DNA of 64,000 nt from Lachnospiraceae bacterium UBA7093 (GCA_002492465.1 DKYT01000064.1:1-64000), one strand, 5' to 3'. Shown: positions 53,929 to 62,852, counted from the stretch's first letter. The notes: a model not told the origin generated them from the letters alone. Numbers and translations are program-made.

Positions 53929-54660
53929 ATGACGTTACAAAAGGTACTTAGCTATATACGCCGTGCAGTGGACGATTACAGGATGATAGAGCCGGGGGAT
54001 CGAATTGCCGTGGGTATTTCCGGAGGAAAAGACAGCCTGACCCTTCTCTACGGACTCCACGGATTGATGCGCTTCTATCCCGCTCCCTTTCAGATTCATG
54101 CAGTTACGGTAGATCTGGGATTTGACAATTTGAATTTACAAGAGATACAACAGCTGTGCGATCGGCTTCAAATTCCTTACACGATTGTGAAAACCGATAT
54201 TGCCAATATTATATTTCAGGAGAGAAAGGAATCAAATCCCTGTTCTCTGTGCGCGAAAATGAGAAAAGGCGCGCTCAATGAGGCGATTAAAGCCGTAGGA
54301 TGCAATAAGGTTGCCTATGCGCATCACAAGGATGATGTAGTGGAAACCATGCTTATGTCGTTGATATTTGAAGGCAGATTTCATACCTTTCGTCCTGTCA
54401 CCTACCTGGATCGCATGGATCTTACGGTGATCAGACCTCTTATGTACATGAGTGAAGCGGATGTTGTGGGTTTTGTAAATAAATTCCAGGTTCCGGTGGT
54501 GAAAAGTCCCTGCCCGGCAGATGGAAATACCAAACGGGAATATGTGAAGGAGCTGTTAAAACAATTAAACCAGGAGAATCCAGGCGTAAAGGAGCGAATG
54601 TTTACGGCAATTCAAAAGGGCAATTTGGAAGGTTGGCGGGATTACAATGGAAAACAGTAA
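53929..54660 (+). CDS. TtcA-like tRNA 2-thiocytidine biosynthesis protein
   Basis: A 243-residue PP-loop ATPase. PP-loop motif VGISGGKDSLTLLYGL, and cluster or active-site cysteines in SNPCSLCAKMRKG and VKSPCPADG. TtcA-type enzymes thiolate C32 of tRNA with a [4Fe-4S] cluster; the CxxC plus later Cys fit. The last 14 bases overlap the recombinase gene. Confidence 0.9.
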   Translation: MTLQKVLSYIRRAVDDYRMIEPGDRIAVGISGGKDSLTLLYGLHGLMRFYPAPFQIHAVTVDLGFDNLNLQEIQQLCDRLQIPYTIVKTDIANIIFQERKESNPCSLCAKMRKGALNEAIKAVGCNKVAYAHHKDDVVETMLMSLIFEGRFHTFRPVTYLDRMDLTVIRPLMYMSEADVVGFVNKFQVPVVKSPCPADGNTKREYVKELLKQLNQENPGVKERMFTAIQKGNLEGWRDYNGKQ

Positions 54661-55699
54661 GAATTATCATGATGAACAAAACAATCTGAATACCATTAAA
54701 ATGCGGCAGGTGGTATCTACACTGCCCTCTTTTTGCAAGCAGTTTTTCAGAGGAATACAGGAATACACATCCTCCCGTACCCGTCTTGCTTACGCTTACG
54801 ATTTGCGTGTCTTTTTTGAATTTATCCATACCAATAACAGCGTCTGTTCCCGTATGGAAATTACAGAGTTCCCGTTGTCGATCCTGGATCAGATTTCCCG
54901 GGAGGATATCGAGGAATATCTGGATTACATCACTTATTATAAGAAGGATGGAAAGGAATATTCCAATAACGAAAGAGGGAAAAAAAGAAAACTTTCAGCA
55001 TTAAAAAGCTTTTATAATTACTATTTCTGCGCGGAGATGATCAAAACGAACCCGGCGGCGCTGGTGCCCCTTCCAAAGCAGCATGAGAAGGAAATTATCC
55101 GTCTTGACGCCGATGAGGTGGCAATTCTGCTGGATCAGGTTGAGGAAGGAGATCATCTCACCAAAAATCAGTTGAAGTATCATAATAAAACCAAAATCAG
55201 AGATATTGCCCTTCTCACTCTGCTTTTGGGAACCGGTATCCGTGTTTCGGAATGCGTTGGGCTTGACCTTGAGGATGTGGATTTTAAGAACAACGGAATC
55301 AAAATAAGAAGAAAAGGTGGCTATGAAGCCGTTATATATTTTGGCGACGAGGTAGCGGAGGCGCTTCATGATTATCTGGAGAAGAGATACCATGTAATTC
55401 CTCTGGAGGGACATGAAAATGCGCTGTTTTTATCCATCCAAAATCGAAGAATTACGGTACGTGCAGTAGAAAATCTGGTTAAAAAATATACTTCCAATGT
55501 AACCGGGCTTAAAAAGATTACGCCTCATAAGCTCCGAAGTACCTATGGCACCTCTCTTTACAGGGAAACGGGAGACATTTATCTGGTAGCTGATGTTTTG
55601 GGGCATAAGGATGTAAATACCACCAGAAAGCATTATGCGGCGCTTGAGGACAATCGAAGAAGAATGGCGGCAAATGCCGTTCACCTGCGGGAAAAGTAA
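54647..55699 (+). CDS. Tyrosine recombinase, XerC/XerD type
   Basis: A 350-residue site-specific recombinase. An N-terminal SAM-like DNA-binding domain (about 25-130) precedes the catalytic domain with GTGIRVSECVGLDLEDVDF (Arg I), HKLRSTYGT (His and Arg II), LGHKDVNTTRKHY with the late His, and the nucleophile Tyr in KHYAAL. The size and adjoining lexA suggest a chromosomal Xer-type enzyme rather than a phage integrase. It overlaps ttcA and starts inside it. Confidence 0.9.
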   Translation: MENSKNYHDEQNNLNTIKMRQVVSTLPSFCKQFFRGIQEYTSSRTRLAYAYDLRVFFEFIHTNNSVCSRMEITEFPLSILDQISREDIEEYLDYITYYKKDGKEYSNNERGKKRKLSALKSFYNYYFCAEMIKTNPAALVPLPKQHEKEIIRLDADEVAILLDQVEEGDHLTKNQLKYHNKTKIRDIALLTLLLGTGIRVSECVGLDLEDVDFKNNGIKIRRKGGYEAVIYFGDEVAEALHDYLEKRYHVIPLEGHENALFLSIQNRRITVRAVENLVKKYTSNVTGLKKITPHKLRSTYGTSLYRETGDIYLVADVLGHKDVNTTRKHYAALEDNRRRMAANAVHLREK

Positions 55700-55732
55700 T
55701 GCAGAGGAACCGACCGCTTTCCCGCTGATGAC

Positions 55733-56101
55733 TCAGTTGATGAATTCCGCACTGTAATAGGGAAGAATCAGATGCTGACCGTATGTGATCTGCTCTTCTG
55801 ACAGAGAGTTGATGTGAACTACCTCCTGAATATACGCGTCCGGGCTGTCATAATAGGAATCCAGAGCATATTCGCGGGCATAATGCCATAGGGTGTCGCC
55901 CTCTTCCACCACAACGCTTTTGTAATATTTATAGTAAAGTGTATCCTGCCCCTGTGCCTTGGTTCTGAAGCTGAAAAACAGGGAGGAAAAGCTTATAACC
56001 AGAAATATGGTTAATAATCCCATCATAAGGTGATGGCGAAGCTCTCTCCGTCTTCGAATGCGGTTATTTCGGATTCTTCTTTCGCTCATTTCAGCTCTCA
56101 T
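55733..56101 (-). CDS. LysM-domain membrane protein, YneA-like SOS division inhibitor
   Basis: A 122-residue protein: basic N-terminus (RIRNNRIRRRREL), one TM helix (about 27-47) and a C-terminal LysM domain (SVVVEEGDTLWHYAREY to GQHLILPYY). It is divergent from lexA with shared LexA boxes, as yneA is in Bacillus, where YneA delays division during DNA damage. Start ATG at 56101 follows GGGAGG by 9 bases. Function inferred from architecture and position. Confidence 0.85.
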   Translation of the reverse strand: MRAEMSERRIRNNRIRRRRELRHHLMMGLLTIFLVISFSSLFFSFRTKAQGQDTLYYKYYKSVVVEEGDTLWHYAREYALDSYYDSPDAYIQEVVHINSLSEEQITYGQHLILPYYSAEFIN

Positions 56102-56172
56102 TCTAACATACCTCCCAAATTATATGCAATAGACAGCAGGCTTTGCGAACTGTCTTCATGGAAATCACAGAT

Positions 56173-56283
56173 CGAACAAACGTTGCAAACATCTGTTCTT
56201 ATGTTTGCATTATATCGAACAAATTTTCTAATGTCAATAGATTTGACCATAAAAATCGAACAAATTTTTGGAATATATGTTTG
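56173..56283. promoter_or_regulatory. Cluster of five LexA boxes between yneA-like gene and lexA
   Basis: Matches to CGAACnnnnGTTYG: 56173-56186 (8 of 10), 56186-56199 minus (9 of 10), 56216-56229 minus (8 of 10), 56257-56270 (9 of 10), 56270-56283 (8 of 10). The first and second, and the fourth and fifth, sit 13 bp apart. They surround the promoters of both genes, so LexA should repress itself and the division inhibitor until RecA-triggered cleavage. Confidence 0.8.
56209..56237 (-). promoter_or_regulatory. Full-consensus SigA promoter of the YneA-like gene
   Basis: On the minus strand TTGACA (56237-56232), an exact 17-base spacer and TATAAT (56214-56209). One LexA box lies in the spacer (56216-56229) and another just downstream of the start site (56186-56199). 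A strong promoter held down by repressor fits an SOS gene. Confidence 0.85.
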
Positions 56284-56309
56284 CCTTTTGGCGTTTGGTA
56301 TGGTATAAT
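56281..56309 (+). promoter_or_regulatory. SigA promoter of lexA
   Basis: TTGCCT (56281-56286), 17-base spacer and TATAAT (56304-56309) with an extended TGG. LexA box 56270-56283 overlaps the -35. ATG at 56345 behind AAAGGAGG. Confidence 0.8.
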
Positions 56310-56344
56310 TAATTAAAATCAAGGTTTTTCAAAGGAGGATATTC

Positions 56345-56962
56345 ATGGGATACGGAAAAATCAGCAGCAAACAGCAGGAAATTTTAGATTATATAAAAGA
56401 AGAGATTTTAAAAAGAGGTTATCCTCCTGCAGTACGGGAAATATGCGAGGCTGTTCATTTAAAGTCCACCTCTTCTGTTCATGCCCATTTGGAAACCCTT
56501 GAAAAGAACGGCTATATCCGCAGAGATCCCACCAAACCAAGAGCCATTGAAATATGCGATGATAACTTTCAAATGGTGCGCACAGAGATGGTGAGCATTC
56601 CGGTAGTCGGACGGGTTGCGGCAGGTATGCCGATTCTGGCGGAAGAAAATATCGAGAGCTACTTCCCTATTCCTGCCGAATTGGTTCCCCATGGAGAATC
56701 TTTTATTTTAAATGTGAAAGGCGATTCTATGATCAATGCAGGTATTTTCAGCGGCGATCAGATTTTTGTCAATGCATGTAATTCCGCCCGGAACGGAGAA
56801 ATGGTGGTGGCTTTGATCGATGATTCCGCCACTGTTAAGACTTTTTATAAAGAAGACGGGCATGTTCGTCTCCAGCCCGAAAATGATACAATGGATCCTA
56901 TTATTGTGGACGACTGCCAGATTTTAGGAAAGGTCTTTGGGGTATTCAGACTACTGCGTTAA
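56345..56962 (+). CDS. lexA: SOS repressor LexA
   Basis: A 205-residue repressor-protease. N-terminal winged helix (about 5-70, with VREICEAVHLKSTSSVHAHL), self-cleavage site VAAGMP (A93-G94), catalytic serine in GDSMINAG (S128) and lysine in SATVKTF (K165). Cleaved with RecA help on DNA damage. Divergent from the YneA-like gene. Confidence 0.97.
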   Translation: MGYGKISSKQQEILDYIKEEILKRGYPPAVREICEAVHLKSTSSVHAHLETLEKNGYIRRDPTKPRAIEICDDNFQMVRTEMVSIPVVGRVAAGMPILAEENIESYFPIPAELVPHGESFILNVKGDSMINAGIFSGDQIFVNACNSARNGEMVVALIDDSATVKTFYKEDGHVRLQPENDTMDPIIVDDCQILGKVFGVFRLLR

Positions 56963-56964
56963 AT

Positions 56965-57018
56965 AAGCGTTCTCTTATAGAAATATTTTTCAGGTATTTC
57001 TATAAGGGAACGCTTTTA
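56965..57018. terminator. Bidirectional terminator between lexA and a convergent gene
   Basis: A 21-base arm (56965-56985) pairs with 56995-57015, with one G-U pair on the plus strand and a 9-base loop. A and T runs flank both sides, so it can serve lexA and the convergent cytidylate-kinase-like gene. Confidence 0.88.
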
Positions 57019-57037
57019 AAATGCGGAACTTTGACCG

Positions 57038-57676
57038 CTACTCTTCTGTCTGTTTCCGGAATCTGACGGAAATATAGGAAATAATTTCCTCCACACATCT
57101 GTCATATCCCAATTTGGAACTGTCCAGGCACAGATCGTAATTTCTTGCATCCGTCCATTCTCTGCCTGTATAATATTTATAATATTCGGCTCTATGCTTG
57201 TCGGTTTTCAAAATAAATTTTTCAAGCTCTTTAGAGGGCATACTGTGCTTTTTAGCCGCCTGCTCCATACAATATTCGTGAGGCGCATGGATAAATACGC
57301 TGAGCACATTGTCATAGTCCTTTAAAATAAAGTCGGCGCACCGCCCTACAATCACACAGGACTCTTCGAGGGCAAGCTGTTTGATGATCTTTGCCTGATA
57401 GTTGAAAAGATTCTGGGTGGAAACAAAATCATCGCTCTCAGGCGGAATTAATTCTCCCCGGTAAATACTGTTCGCCACCTTAAAAAGCCTTGTGCTTTTA
57501 ATGGTTTCGTCCGCATTGGCAAAAAGCGCTTCATTGATGCCGCTGTCTTCCGAAGCAAGCTTCATAAGCTCCTTATCATAGAAATGAATTCCCATTTTTT
57601 CTGCAAGCATTTTTCCAATGGTACGTCCGCCGCTGCCATATTCTCTTGCAATTGTAATAACGATCTTTTCATTCAT
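57038..57676 (-). CDS. Cytidylate kinase-like family protein (copy 2)
   Basis: A 212-residue paralogue of the 50484-51113 gene: ITIAREYGSGGRTIGKMLAE, YDKELMKLASEDSGINE and CVIVGRCADFIL. The ATG at 57676 follows GGAGG; the frame is open upstream to 57766 without a better start. It lies about 100 bases after livF on the same strand. Substrate unknown. Confidence 0.87.
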   Translation of the reverse strand: MNEKIVITIAREYGSGGRTIGKMLAEKMGIHFYDKELMKLASEDSGINEALFANADETIKSTRLFKVANSIYRGELIPPESDDFVSTQNLFNYQAKIIKQLALEESCVIVGRCADFILKDYDNVLSVFIHAPHEYCMEQAAKKHSMPSKELEKFILKTDKHRAEYYKYYTGREWTDARNYDLCLDSSKLGYDRCVEEIISYISVRFRKQTEE

Positions 57677-57778
57677 ATTTTCCTCCAATCCGAAGCGTTT
57701 GCCCTGAGGAGGCGAGTGAAATGCCGGATTTCCCTCTGCCGTTTTGGAATTTATGACGCTTCGCATAAATTCCTGGTT

Positions 57779-58489
57779 TTATTCACCCAGATAGGCTTTC
57801 TTTATGGAATCGTTGTTCAGAAGGTCATCTGCATTTCCTTCCAATACAATTTTTCCTGTTTCAAGCACATAGGCGCGGTCTGAAATGGAAAGCGCTTTTT
57901 TGGCATTCTGTTCCACCAATAACACAGTGGTTCCGCTGGCGCTTACCTTTTTTATTATATCAAAGATTTCGTTTACAAAGATGGGGGACAGCCCCATGGA
58001 AGGCTCATCCATCAATAAGATTCTCGGATGCGACATAAGCGCCCTGCCCATGGCAAGCATCTGCTGCTCGCCGCCGCTCAGGGTTCCGGCAAGCTGGTTT
58101 TGCCGCTCCTCCAGCCTGGGGAAACGCTTATACACTGTTTTCAGGGTCTCTTCAATCTCATTTTTGTCCTTGCGGGTATAGGCGCCCATTTTCAGATTTT
58201 GTAATACAGAAAGGTTTGCAAATACGCGCCTTCCCTCCGGAACATGCGCCATTCCCATGGTTACAATCTTATGTGCCGGCGTTTTTGTGATATCCTTTCC
58301 GTCAAACCAAACAGAACCTTCCTTTGCTTCAAGCAAACCGGTGATGGTGTGCAGGATAGTGGTTTTGCCGGCGCCGTTTGCACCGATCAGCGCGATAACT
58401 TCTCCTTCGTTTACCTCAAAGGAAACTCCTTTGATTGCCTGAATCATTCCATAGTATACTTTCAGGTCCTTTATTGCAAGCATTGCCAT
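57779..58489 (-). CDS. livF: Branched-chain amino acid ABC transporter ATPase LivF
   Basis: A 236-residue ATPase: Walker A GANGAGKTT, signature LSGGEQQMLAMGRAL, Walker B ILLMDEPSMGLSP, and VLLVEQNA. The HVPEGRRVF segment is typical of LivF. Last gene of livHMGF; works with LivG on the LivHM permease. Start follows GGAGG. Confidence 0.94.
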   Translation of the reverse strand: MAMLAIKDLKVYYGMIQAIKGVSFEVNEGEVIALIGANGAGKTTILHTITGLLEAKEGSVWFDGKDITKTPAHKIVTMGMAHVPEGRRVFANLSVLQNLKMGAYTRKDKNEIEETLKTVYKRFPRLEERQNQLAGTLSGGEQQMLAMGRALMSHPRILLMDEPSMGLSPIFVNEIFDIIKKVSASGTTVLLVEQNAKKALSISDRAYVLETGKIVLEGNADDLLNNDSIKKAYLGE

Positions 58490-58512
58490 AGCTTATTTCC
58501 TCCGTACTTTCT

Positions 58513-59274
58513 TTATTCGCCCAGATATGCCGTAATAACCTGCGGATCGTTGAGCACGCCGGCTGTTTCGCCCTGTGCTAGGATACGCCCGAAATTCAAT
58601 ACCGTAAGCTCCTCGCAAATGCCTGAAACAAGCTTCATATCGTGTTCGATCAAAAGAATGGTCATATCAAAATTGTCTCTTACGAAACGGATGGTTTCCA
58701 TAAGCTCCATAGTTTCATTGGGATTCATACCTGCGGCGGGCTCATCCAGCAGAAGAAGCTTTGGTTCGGTGGCAAGCGCCCTTGCAATCTCAAGCTTACG
58801 CTGTTTTCCATAGGGAAGATTTGCCGCCAGGTATTCCGCCTCCTGATCCAATTCAAAAACCTTTAAAAGCTCCATTGCACGCTGGGTCATTGCTTTTTCA
58901 GTTTTAAAATAGCTGGGCAGCCTTAAAACACCCTCCAGAGTAGTATATTTATAATGGTTGTGAAGCCCTGCCTTTACATTATCGATTACGCTCAGATCTT
59001 TGAACAGCCTGATATTTTGAAAGGTTCTTGCGATTCCGGCTTTATTGATTTCTATGGTTTTAAGACCCGTAATATTCTCGCCGTCAAGCATAATCACGCC
59101 TTCGCTGGGCTTATATACTCCTGTGAGAAGATTGAATATGGTGGTTTTACCGGCTCCGTTTGGACCGATCAGCCCATAAAGCTGACCTTTTTTGATAGAT
59201 ATCTCAAAATCATCTACAGCGCGGAGTCCTCCAAAGGAGATACCTAAATTTTTAACTTCCAATAATGCTGCCAT
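58513..59274 (-). CDS. livG: Branched-chain amino acid ABC transporter ATPase LivG
   Basis: A 253-residue ATPase: Walker A GPNGAGKTT, signature-equivalent LPYGKQRKLEIARAL, Walker B LLLLDEPAAGMNP and LIEHDMKLV, all LivG hallmarks. One base separates it from livM. The LivF start is 23 bases downstream of its stop. Confidence 0.94.
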   Translation of the reverse strand: MAALLEVKNLGISFGGLRAVDDFEISIKKGQLYGLIGPNGAGKTTIFNLLTGVYKPSEGVIMLDGENITGLKTIEINKAGIARTFQNIRLFKDLSVIDNVKAGLHNHYKYTTLEGVLRLPSYFKTEKAMTQRAMELLKVFELDQEAEYLAANLPYGKQRKLEIARALATEPKLLLLDEPAAGMNPNETMELMETIRFVRDNFDMTILLIEHDMKLVSGICEELTVLNFGRILAQGETAGVLNDPQVITAYLGE

Positions 59275-59275
59275 A

Positions 59276-60343
59276 CTACTGCACCTCCCTGGTCTTTTTG
59301 AACAATCTCTTAAAAGAATATTTTTCCCGAAGGTTTATGAGCTTAGGACTCCAGTTAAACAGCATCATAACGATCAAAATAACGGAATAAATCAACATGC
59401 GGTAATTGCTTAAGCCCCTGAGAAGTTCAGGAAGCAGCGTAAGGATTACGGCTGAAATAATAGATCCCCTGATATTGCCGATTCCGCCCAGTACAACGAA
59501 TACAAGAATCATAATGGACATATTATAGCCAAAGTTTTTGGGCGTCGCCATAAGACTGTTCAAATTATGGGCATATAACACACCCGCCATGCCGGCAAGG
59601 GCTGCGGAAACGGAAAATGCCATAAGTTTATACTTGGTAATGTTGATGCCAATGGATTCCGCCGCAATCAGATTATCCCTGATAGACATAATTGCACGCC
59701 CGTCGCGGGAATGAATCAGGTTCAAAACAATAATCAGAGTTAAAACAATCAAGATGATGCCGATTGTAAAGGTGGAATCCTTGGGCGTCCCTGTAATACC
59801 CTGAGCGCCGTTGATGATCACCTCACCGTCTTCCTTCAGTCCCAGTGAAAGGGAATCCTTCAGGGAAAAGTGGAACCCGTCGCTGTCTTTCCCCACATAT
59901 AATACATTGATAATATTTTTTATGATTTCACCGAAGGCAAGGGTTACAATGGCAAGGTAATCGCCCCGCAGCCTTAAAACCGGCATACCGATCAAAAAGC
60001 CAACGATGCCTGCGGCAATGGCGCCGATGATAATTGCCAGGATAAAACGAAGCAAATCCGCTGGAATTGCATTTTGGGTGCATTTTGAGAAGAAAGCGCC
60101 TGTAAATGCGCCTACGCACATAAAGCCTGCATGTCCTAAGCTAAGCTCTCCCAGAATGCCTACCGTCAAGTTCAAGGATACGGCAAGAATCACATAAACG
60201 CATAAAGGCACCAAAAGCCCCTGCATTAAGCTGGAAATATGTCCTGTATTGATTAAAAGCTCCATCACAATATATGCAACTAATACAATGCCGTATGTGA
60301 TGATATTGTCTTTTGTTTTCTTATTGATTTTCATTTTTTTCAC
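59276..60343 (-). CDS. livM: Branched-chain amino acid ABC permease LivM
   Basis: A 355-residue permease with about nine to ten helices and GELSLGHAGFMCVGAFTGAF, GMPVLRLRGDYLAIVTLAFG and DNLIAAESIGINITKYKLMA. GTG start with GGAGGG 7 bases upstream. Pairs with LivH to form the channel. Confidence 0.94.
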   Translation of the reverse strand: MKKMKINKKTKDNIITYGIVLVAYIVMELLINTGHISSLMQGLLVPLCVYVILAVSLNLTVGILGELSLGHAGFMCVGAFTGAFFSKCTQNAIPADLLRFILAIIIGAIAAGIVGFLIGMPVLRLRGDYLAIVTLAFGEIIKNIINVLYVGKDSDGFHFSLKDSLSLGLKEDGEVIINGAQGITGTPKDSTFTIGIILIVLTLIIVLNLIHSRDGRAIMSIRDNLIAAESIGINITKYKLMAFSVSAALAGMAGVLYAHNLNSLMATPKNFGYNMSIMILVFVVLGGIGNIRGSIISAVILTLLPELLRGLSNYRMLIYSVILIVMMLFNWSPKLINLREKYSFKRLFKKTREVQ

Positions 60344-60356
60344 GCTGCCGCCCTCC

Positions 60357-61241
60357 TTATACCTTTTCCTGAATCTTTTTGCCCAGAATACCTGTGGGTT
60401 TTACAAGAAGGACAATAATCAGTACCATAAACACAATAGCGTCCGCCAGCTGGGATGAAATGTATGCCTTGCTGAGAATCTCAATAATGCCAAGTATGAC
60501 GCCCCCGATCAGCGCGCCGGGAATAGAACCGATTCCGCCAAATACCGCCGCCACAAATGCCTTGATACCGGGCATAGAGCCGGTATAGGGGGTTAAGGAA
60601 GGGTAAGCGGAACAAAGAAGCATTCCTGCAATTGCCGCAAGGGCGGAACCGATGGCAAAGGTAAGGGATATGGTTCCGTTTACGTTAATGCCCATAAGCT
60701 GTGCGGCGCCCTTATCCTCCGAGACGGCAAGCATTGCCTGTCCCGCCTTGGTTTTATTAATAAAAAGGGTAAGCCCTGTCATAATGATGATACAGGAAAT
60801 AATGGTAACAATCGTTTCTCCTGAAATAATAATCTGCCCTTCGGCAAGCTTGATTGCCGGTAATGTCACAACAGACGTAAACGCCTTCGTATTTGCGCCG
60901 AAAATAAGGAGCGCCATATTCTGAAGGAAATAGCTGACTCCGATAGCCGTAATCAAAACGGCAAGGGAGGATGCCGCCTGCCTGAGAGGTCTGTATGCTA
61001 TATATTCAATGGTAATGCCAAGAAGTGTGCACAGCACCACCGAAAGGAGAATTCCCACGGCAGTGGGCAGCCCCTGCATGCTGACTGCAAAGAATACGGT
61101 AAAGCCCCCTACCATGATAACGTCGCCATGAGCGAAATTCAACATCTTGGCTATGCCGTATACCATGGTATAGCCAAGTGCTATGATGGCATATACGCTG
61201 CCTAAGCTGATTCCATTGATTAAATAAGATATAAAACTCAT
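60357..61241 (-). CDS. livH: Branched-chain amino acid ABC permease LivH
   Basis: A 294-residue permease with about eight helices; ISLGSVYAIIALGYTMVYGI, MLNFAHGDVIMVGGF and FGGIGSIPGALIGG are LivH signatures. First gene of the livHMGF unit, with its own promoter after the livJ terminator. Confidence 0.95.
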   Translation of the reverse strand: MSFISYLINGISLGSVYAIIALGYTMVYGIAKMLNFAHGDVIMVGGFTVFFAVSMQGLPTAVGILLSVVLCTLLGITIEYIAYRPLRQAASSLAVLITAIGVSYFLQNMALLIFGANTKAFTSVVTLPAIKLAEGQIIISGETIVTIISCIIIMTGLTLFINKTKAGQAMLAVSEDKGAAQLMGINVNGTISLTFAIGSALAAIAGMLLCSAYPSLTPYTGSMPGIKAFVAAVFGGIGSIPGALIGGVILGIIEILSKAYISSQLADAIVFMVLIIVLLVKPTGILGKKIQEKV

Positions 61242-61273
61242 AAGAACACCTCTGTTAAAATTTATTAGTTTTT

Positions 61274-61303
61274 AGTATAGCAGATGTTACCGTCGGATGG
61301 CAA
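61274..61303 (-). promoter_or_regulatory. Promoter of livHMGF
   Basis: Minus strand TTGCCA (61303-61298), 18-base spacer, extended -10 TGCTATACT with TATACT at 61279-61274. It lies between the livJ terminator and the livH start, so permease and ATPase genes can be expressed apart from livJ. Confidence 0.68.
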
Positions 61304-61330
61304 GTTTTGCGTTAGGTATTTTTGAATTTT

Positions 61331-61365
61331 AAGTAAAAAGAGGGCTGCCGCCAGCAGCCCTCTTT
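61331..61365 (-). terminator. Intrinsic terminator after livJ
   Basis: Perfect 12-bp stem: 61354-61365 with 61337-61348, 5-base loop, followed on the minus strand by a TTTTTACTT tract. It ends the livJ transcript 22 bases after the stop. Confidence 0.9.
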
Positions 61366-61386
61366 GGCTATCATTCCATATCATTC

Positions 61387-62619
61387 TTACTGAATTAAGG
61401 AATAGTTACCGTTTACGATTTCCATAGCTTTGGGAGCCTTGTTTACTGCTCCGTCGGCATCCCATGACATTGCTTCGCCGGTAAGTCCGTCAACTGTAAT
61501 TTCAGCCATGGCGCCTTTTAACTTTTCGCAAAGATCAGAAACGCTTTCCTCGGGCGTTGCACCGCTCTTTTCAATGGCTGCCTTCAGAATATAAACGGCA
61601 TCATATGCATCTGCTGCAAACTGATTGGGGGTATCCCCGTAAGCAGCTTCATATGCGCTTACAAAAGCCTTGGTTGCATCATCCTCTGCATCCGCTGCAA
61701 AGGGAGTAAGCAGCATAACGCCTTCTGCCAGTGCAGTATCAAAGTTTTCCACATTCAGAATACCGTCAAGACCATCGCAGCCGAAGAACTTGGGCGCATA
61801 GTCCATAGCGGCAGCCTGGGTTAAAATCAGGGATGCTTCAGTATAGTAAATGGGCAGGAAAACAAGCTCAGCACCTGTGTCCTTTGCCTTTTGAAGCTGT
61901 ACGGAAAAATCTGTCTTATTGTCAGCGGTAAAAGCTTCTGCAGATACGATCTCAAAAGGCTGATTTGCTGCTTCCTGAACAAATTTCTCATAAATACCTG
62001 AAGAATATACATCAGAGCTGTCATAAATAACGGCAACCTTCTGCGCTACTGCATGTTCGCCAATGTACTGTGCAGCGCCTACACCCTGGTTAGGGTCTGT
62101 AAAGCATACCTGATATACATTGTCGTTGCTGTTGATACAGTCTACAGAAGAACCTGAAGGGGTAATCTGGAACAGATTGTCATTTGCAGACTCTGCTGCA
62201 ACTGCAATACAGCAGCCGCTGGTGGTGGAGCCTACCAGCATCTGCATACCCCAGTCCTTTAAGGTATTGTAAGCGTTGATCGATTTCTCATTGTCACATT
62301 CATCATCCTGGAAATTGTATTCAATGAGCGTTCCGTTGATACCGCCGGCAGCGTTGATTTCCTTAATAGCAAGATCAGCGCCGTTCTGAACGGCAAGACC
62401 ATATACGGCAGCGCCGCCGGTAGAAGGTCCGATTGCACCGATTTTAAAAACAGAGCCATTGGAAGCGGAAGTTTCTCCCGCTTCGGAAGTGCCCGCTTCG
62501 GCAGACTCATTTGATGAACTGTTGTCTGAAGTGTTAGTGTTGGTTGAGCTGCTGCAGCCTACAAGCATGATCATTGCGGCAACAAGCACAAGACTCATCC
62601 CTTTTTTGAATTTCTTCAT
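61387..62619 (-). CDS. livJ: Branched-chain amino acid binding lipoprotein LivJ/LivK
   Basis: A 410-residue type 1 periplasmic binding protein. Signal peptide with lipobox MLVGCSS, Ser/Asn/Glu-rich linker to about residue 50, then FKIGAIGPSTGGAAVYGLAV and the second-lobe strand KVAVIYDSSDVYSSGI. The ATG at 62619 follows GAGGAGG. It captures Leu/Ile/Val or related amino acids outside the membrane and delivers them to LivHM. It has its own promoter and terminator. Confidence 0.93.
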   Translation of the reverse strand: MKKFKKGMSLVLVAAMIMLVGCSSSTNTNTSDNSSSNESAEAGTSEAGETSASNGSVFKIGAIGPSTGGAAVYGLAVQNGADLAIKEINAAGGINGTLIEYNFQDDECDNEKSINAYNTLKDWGMQMLVGSTTSGCCIAVAAESANDNLFQITPSGSSVDCINSNDNVYQVCFTDPNQGVGAAQYIGEHAVAQKVAVIYDSSDVYSSGIYEKFVQEAANQPFEIVSAEAFTADNKTDFSVQLQKAKDTGAELVFLPIYYTEASLILTQAAAMDYAPKFFGCDGLDGILNVENFDTALAEGVMLLTPFAADAEDDATKAFVSAYEAAYGDTPNQFAADAYDAVYILKAAIEKSGATPEESVSDLCEKLKGAMAEITVDGLTGEAMSWDADGAVNKAPKAMEIVNGNYSLIQ

Positions 62620-62653
62620 AATGATTCCTCCTCGAAAAATTATTTCATGTGCA

Positions 62654-62682
62654 ATCATACCTTAAATGAGTTTCATTGTCAA
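62654..62682 (-). promoter_or_regulatory. Promoter of livJ with an internal palindrome
   Basis: Minus strand TTGACA (62682-62677), 17-base spacer, TATGAT (62659-62654). The spacer contains AATGA-AAC-TCATT (62677-62665), a 5-bp inverted repeat that could be an operator. About 35 bases from the -10 to the ATG. Confidence 0.8.
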
Positions 62683-62852
62683 CTTTATCCTGCTTTTTGG
62701 TTAAGATAAATCAATTTTATACAAAAAAATGTGTTTTTTTACCATAAGTATATATTTAAGCTCACAGGAAAGAATAAATATGAAAGCCTGAAATAAGGTA
62801 ACAGTTCAGCTTTCCGGCTAAACTGAATCAAAAATGATGGAGGTATGCAGAA

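Noticed and set aside
54647..55699. Tyrosine recombinase as the marker of an integrated mobile element
   Set aside because: It overlaps ttcA, sits by lexA, and no tRNA target, att repeat, excisionase or phage gene is nearby; a chromosomal Xer-type role is simpler.
62801..62824. Hairpin before the DUF378 gene as a riboswitch
   Set aside because: Only a short imperfect stem of about 8 bp with one mismatch; no further conserved structure or T run.
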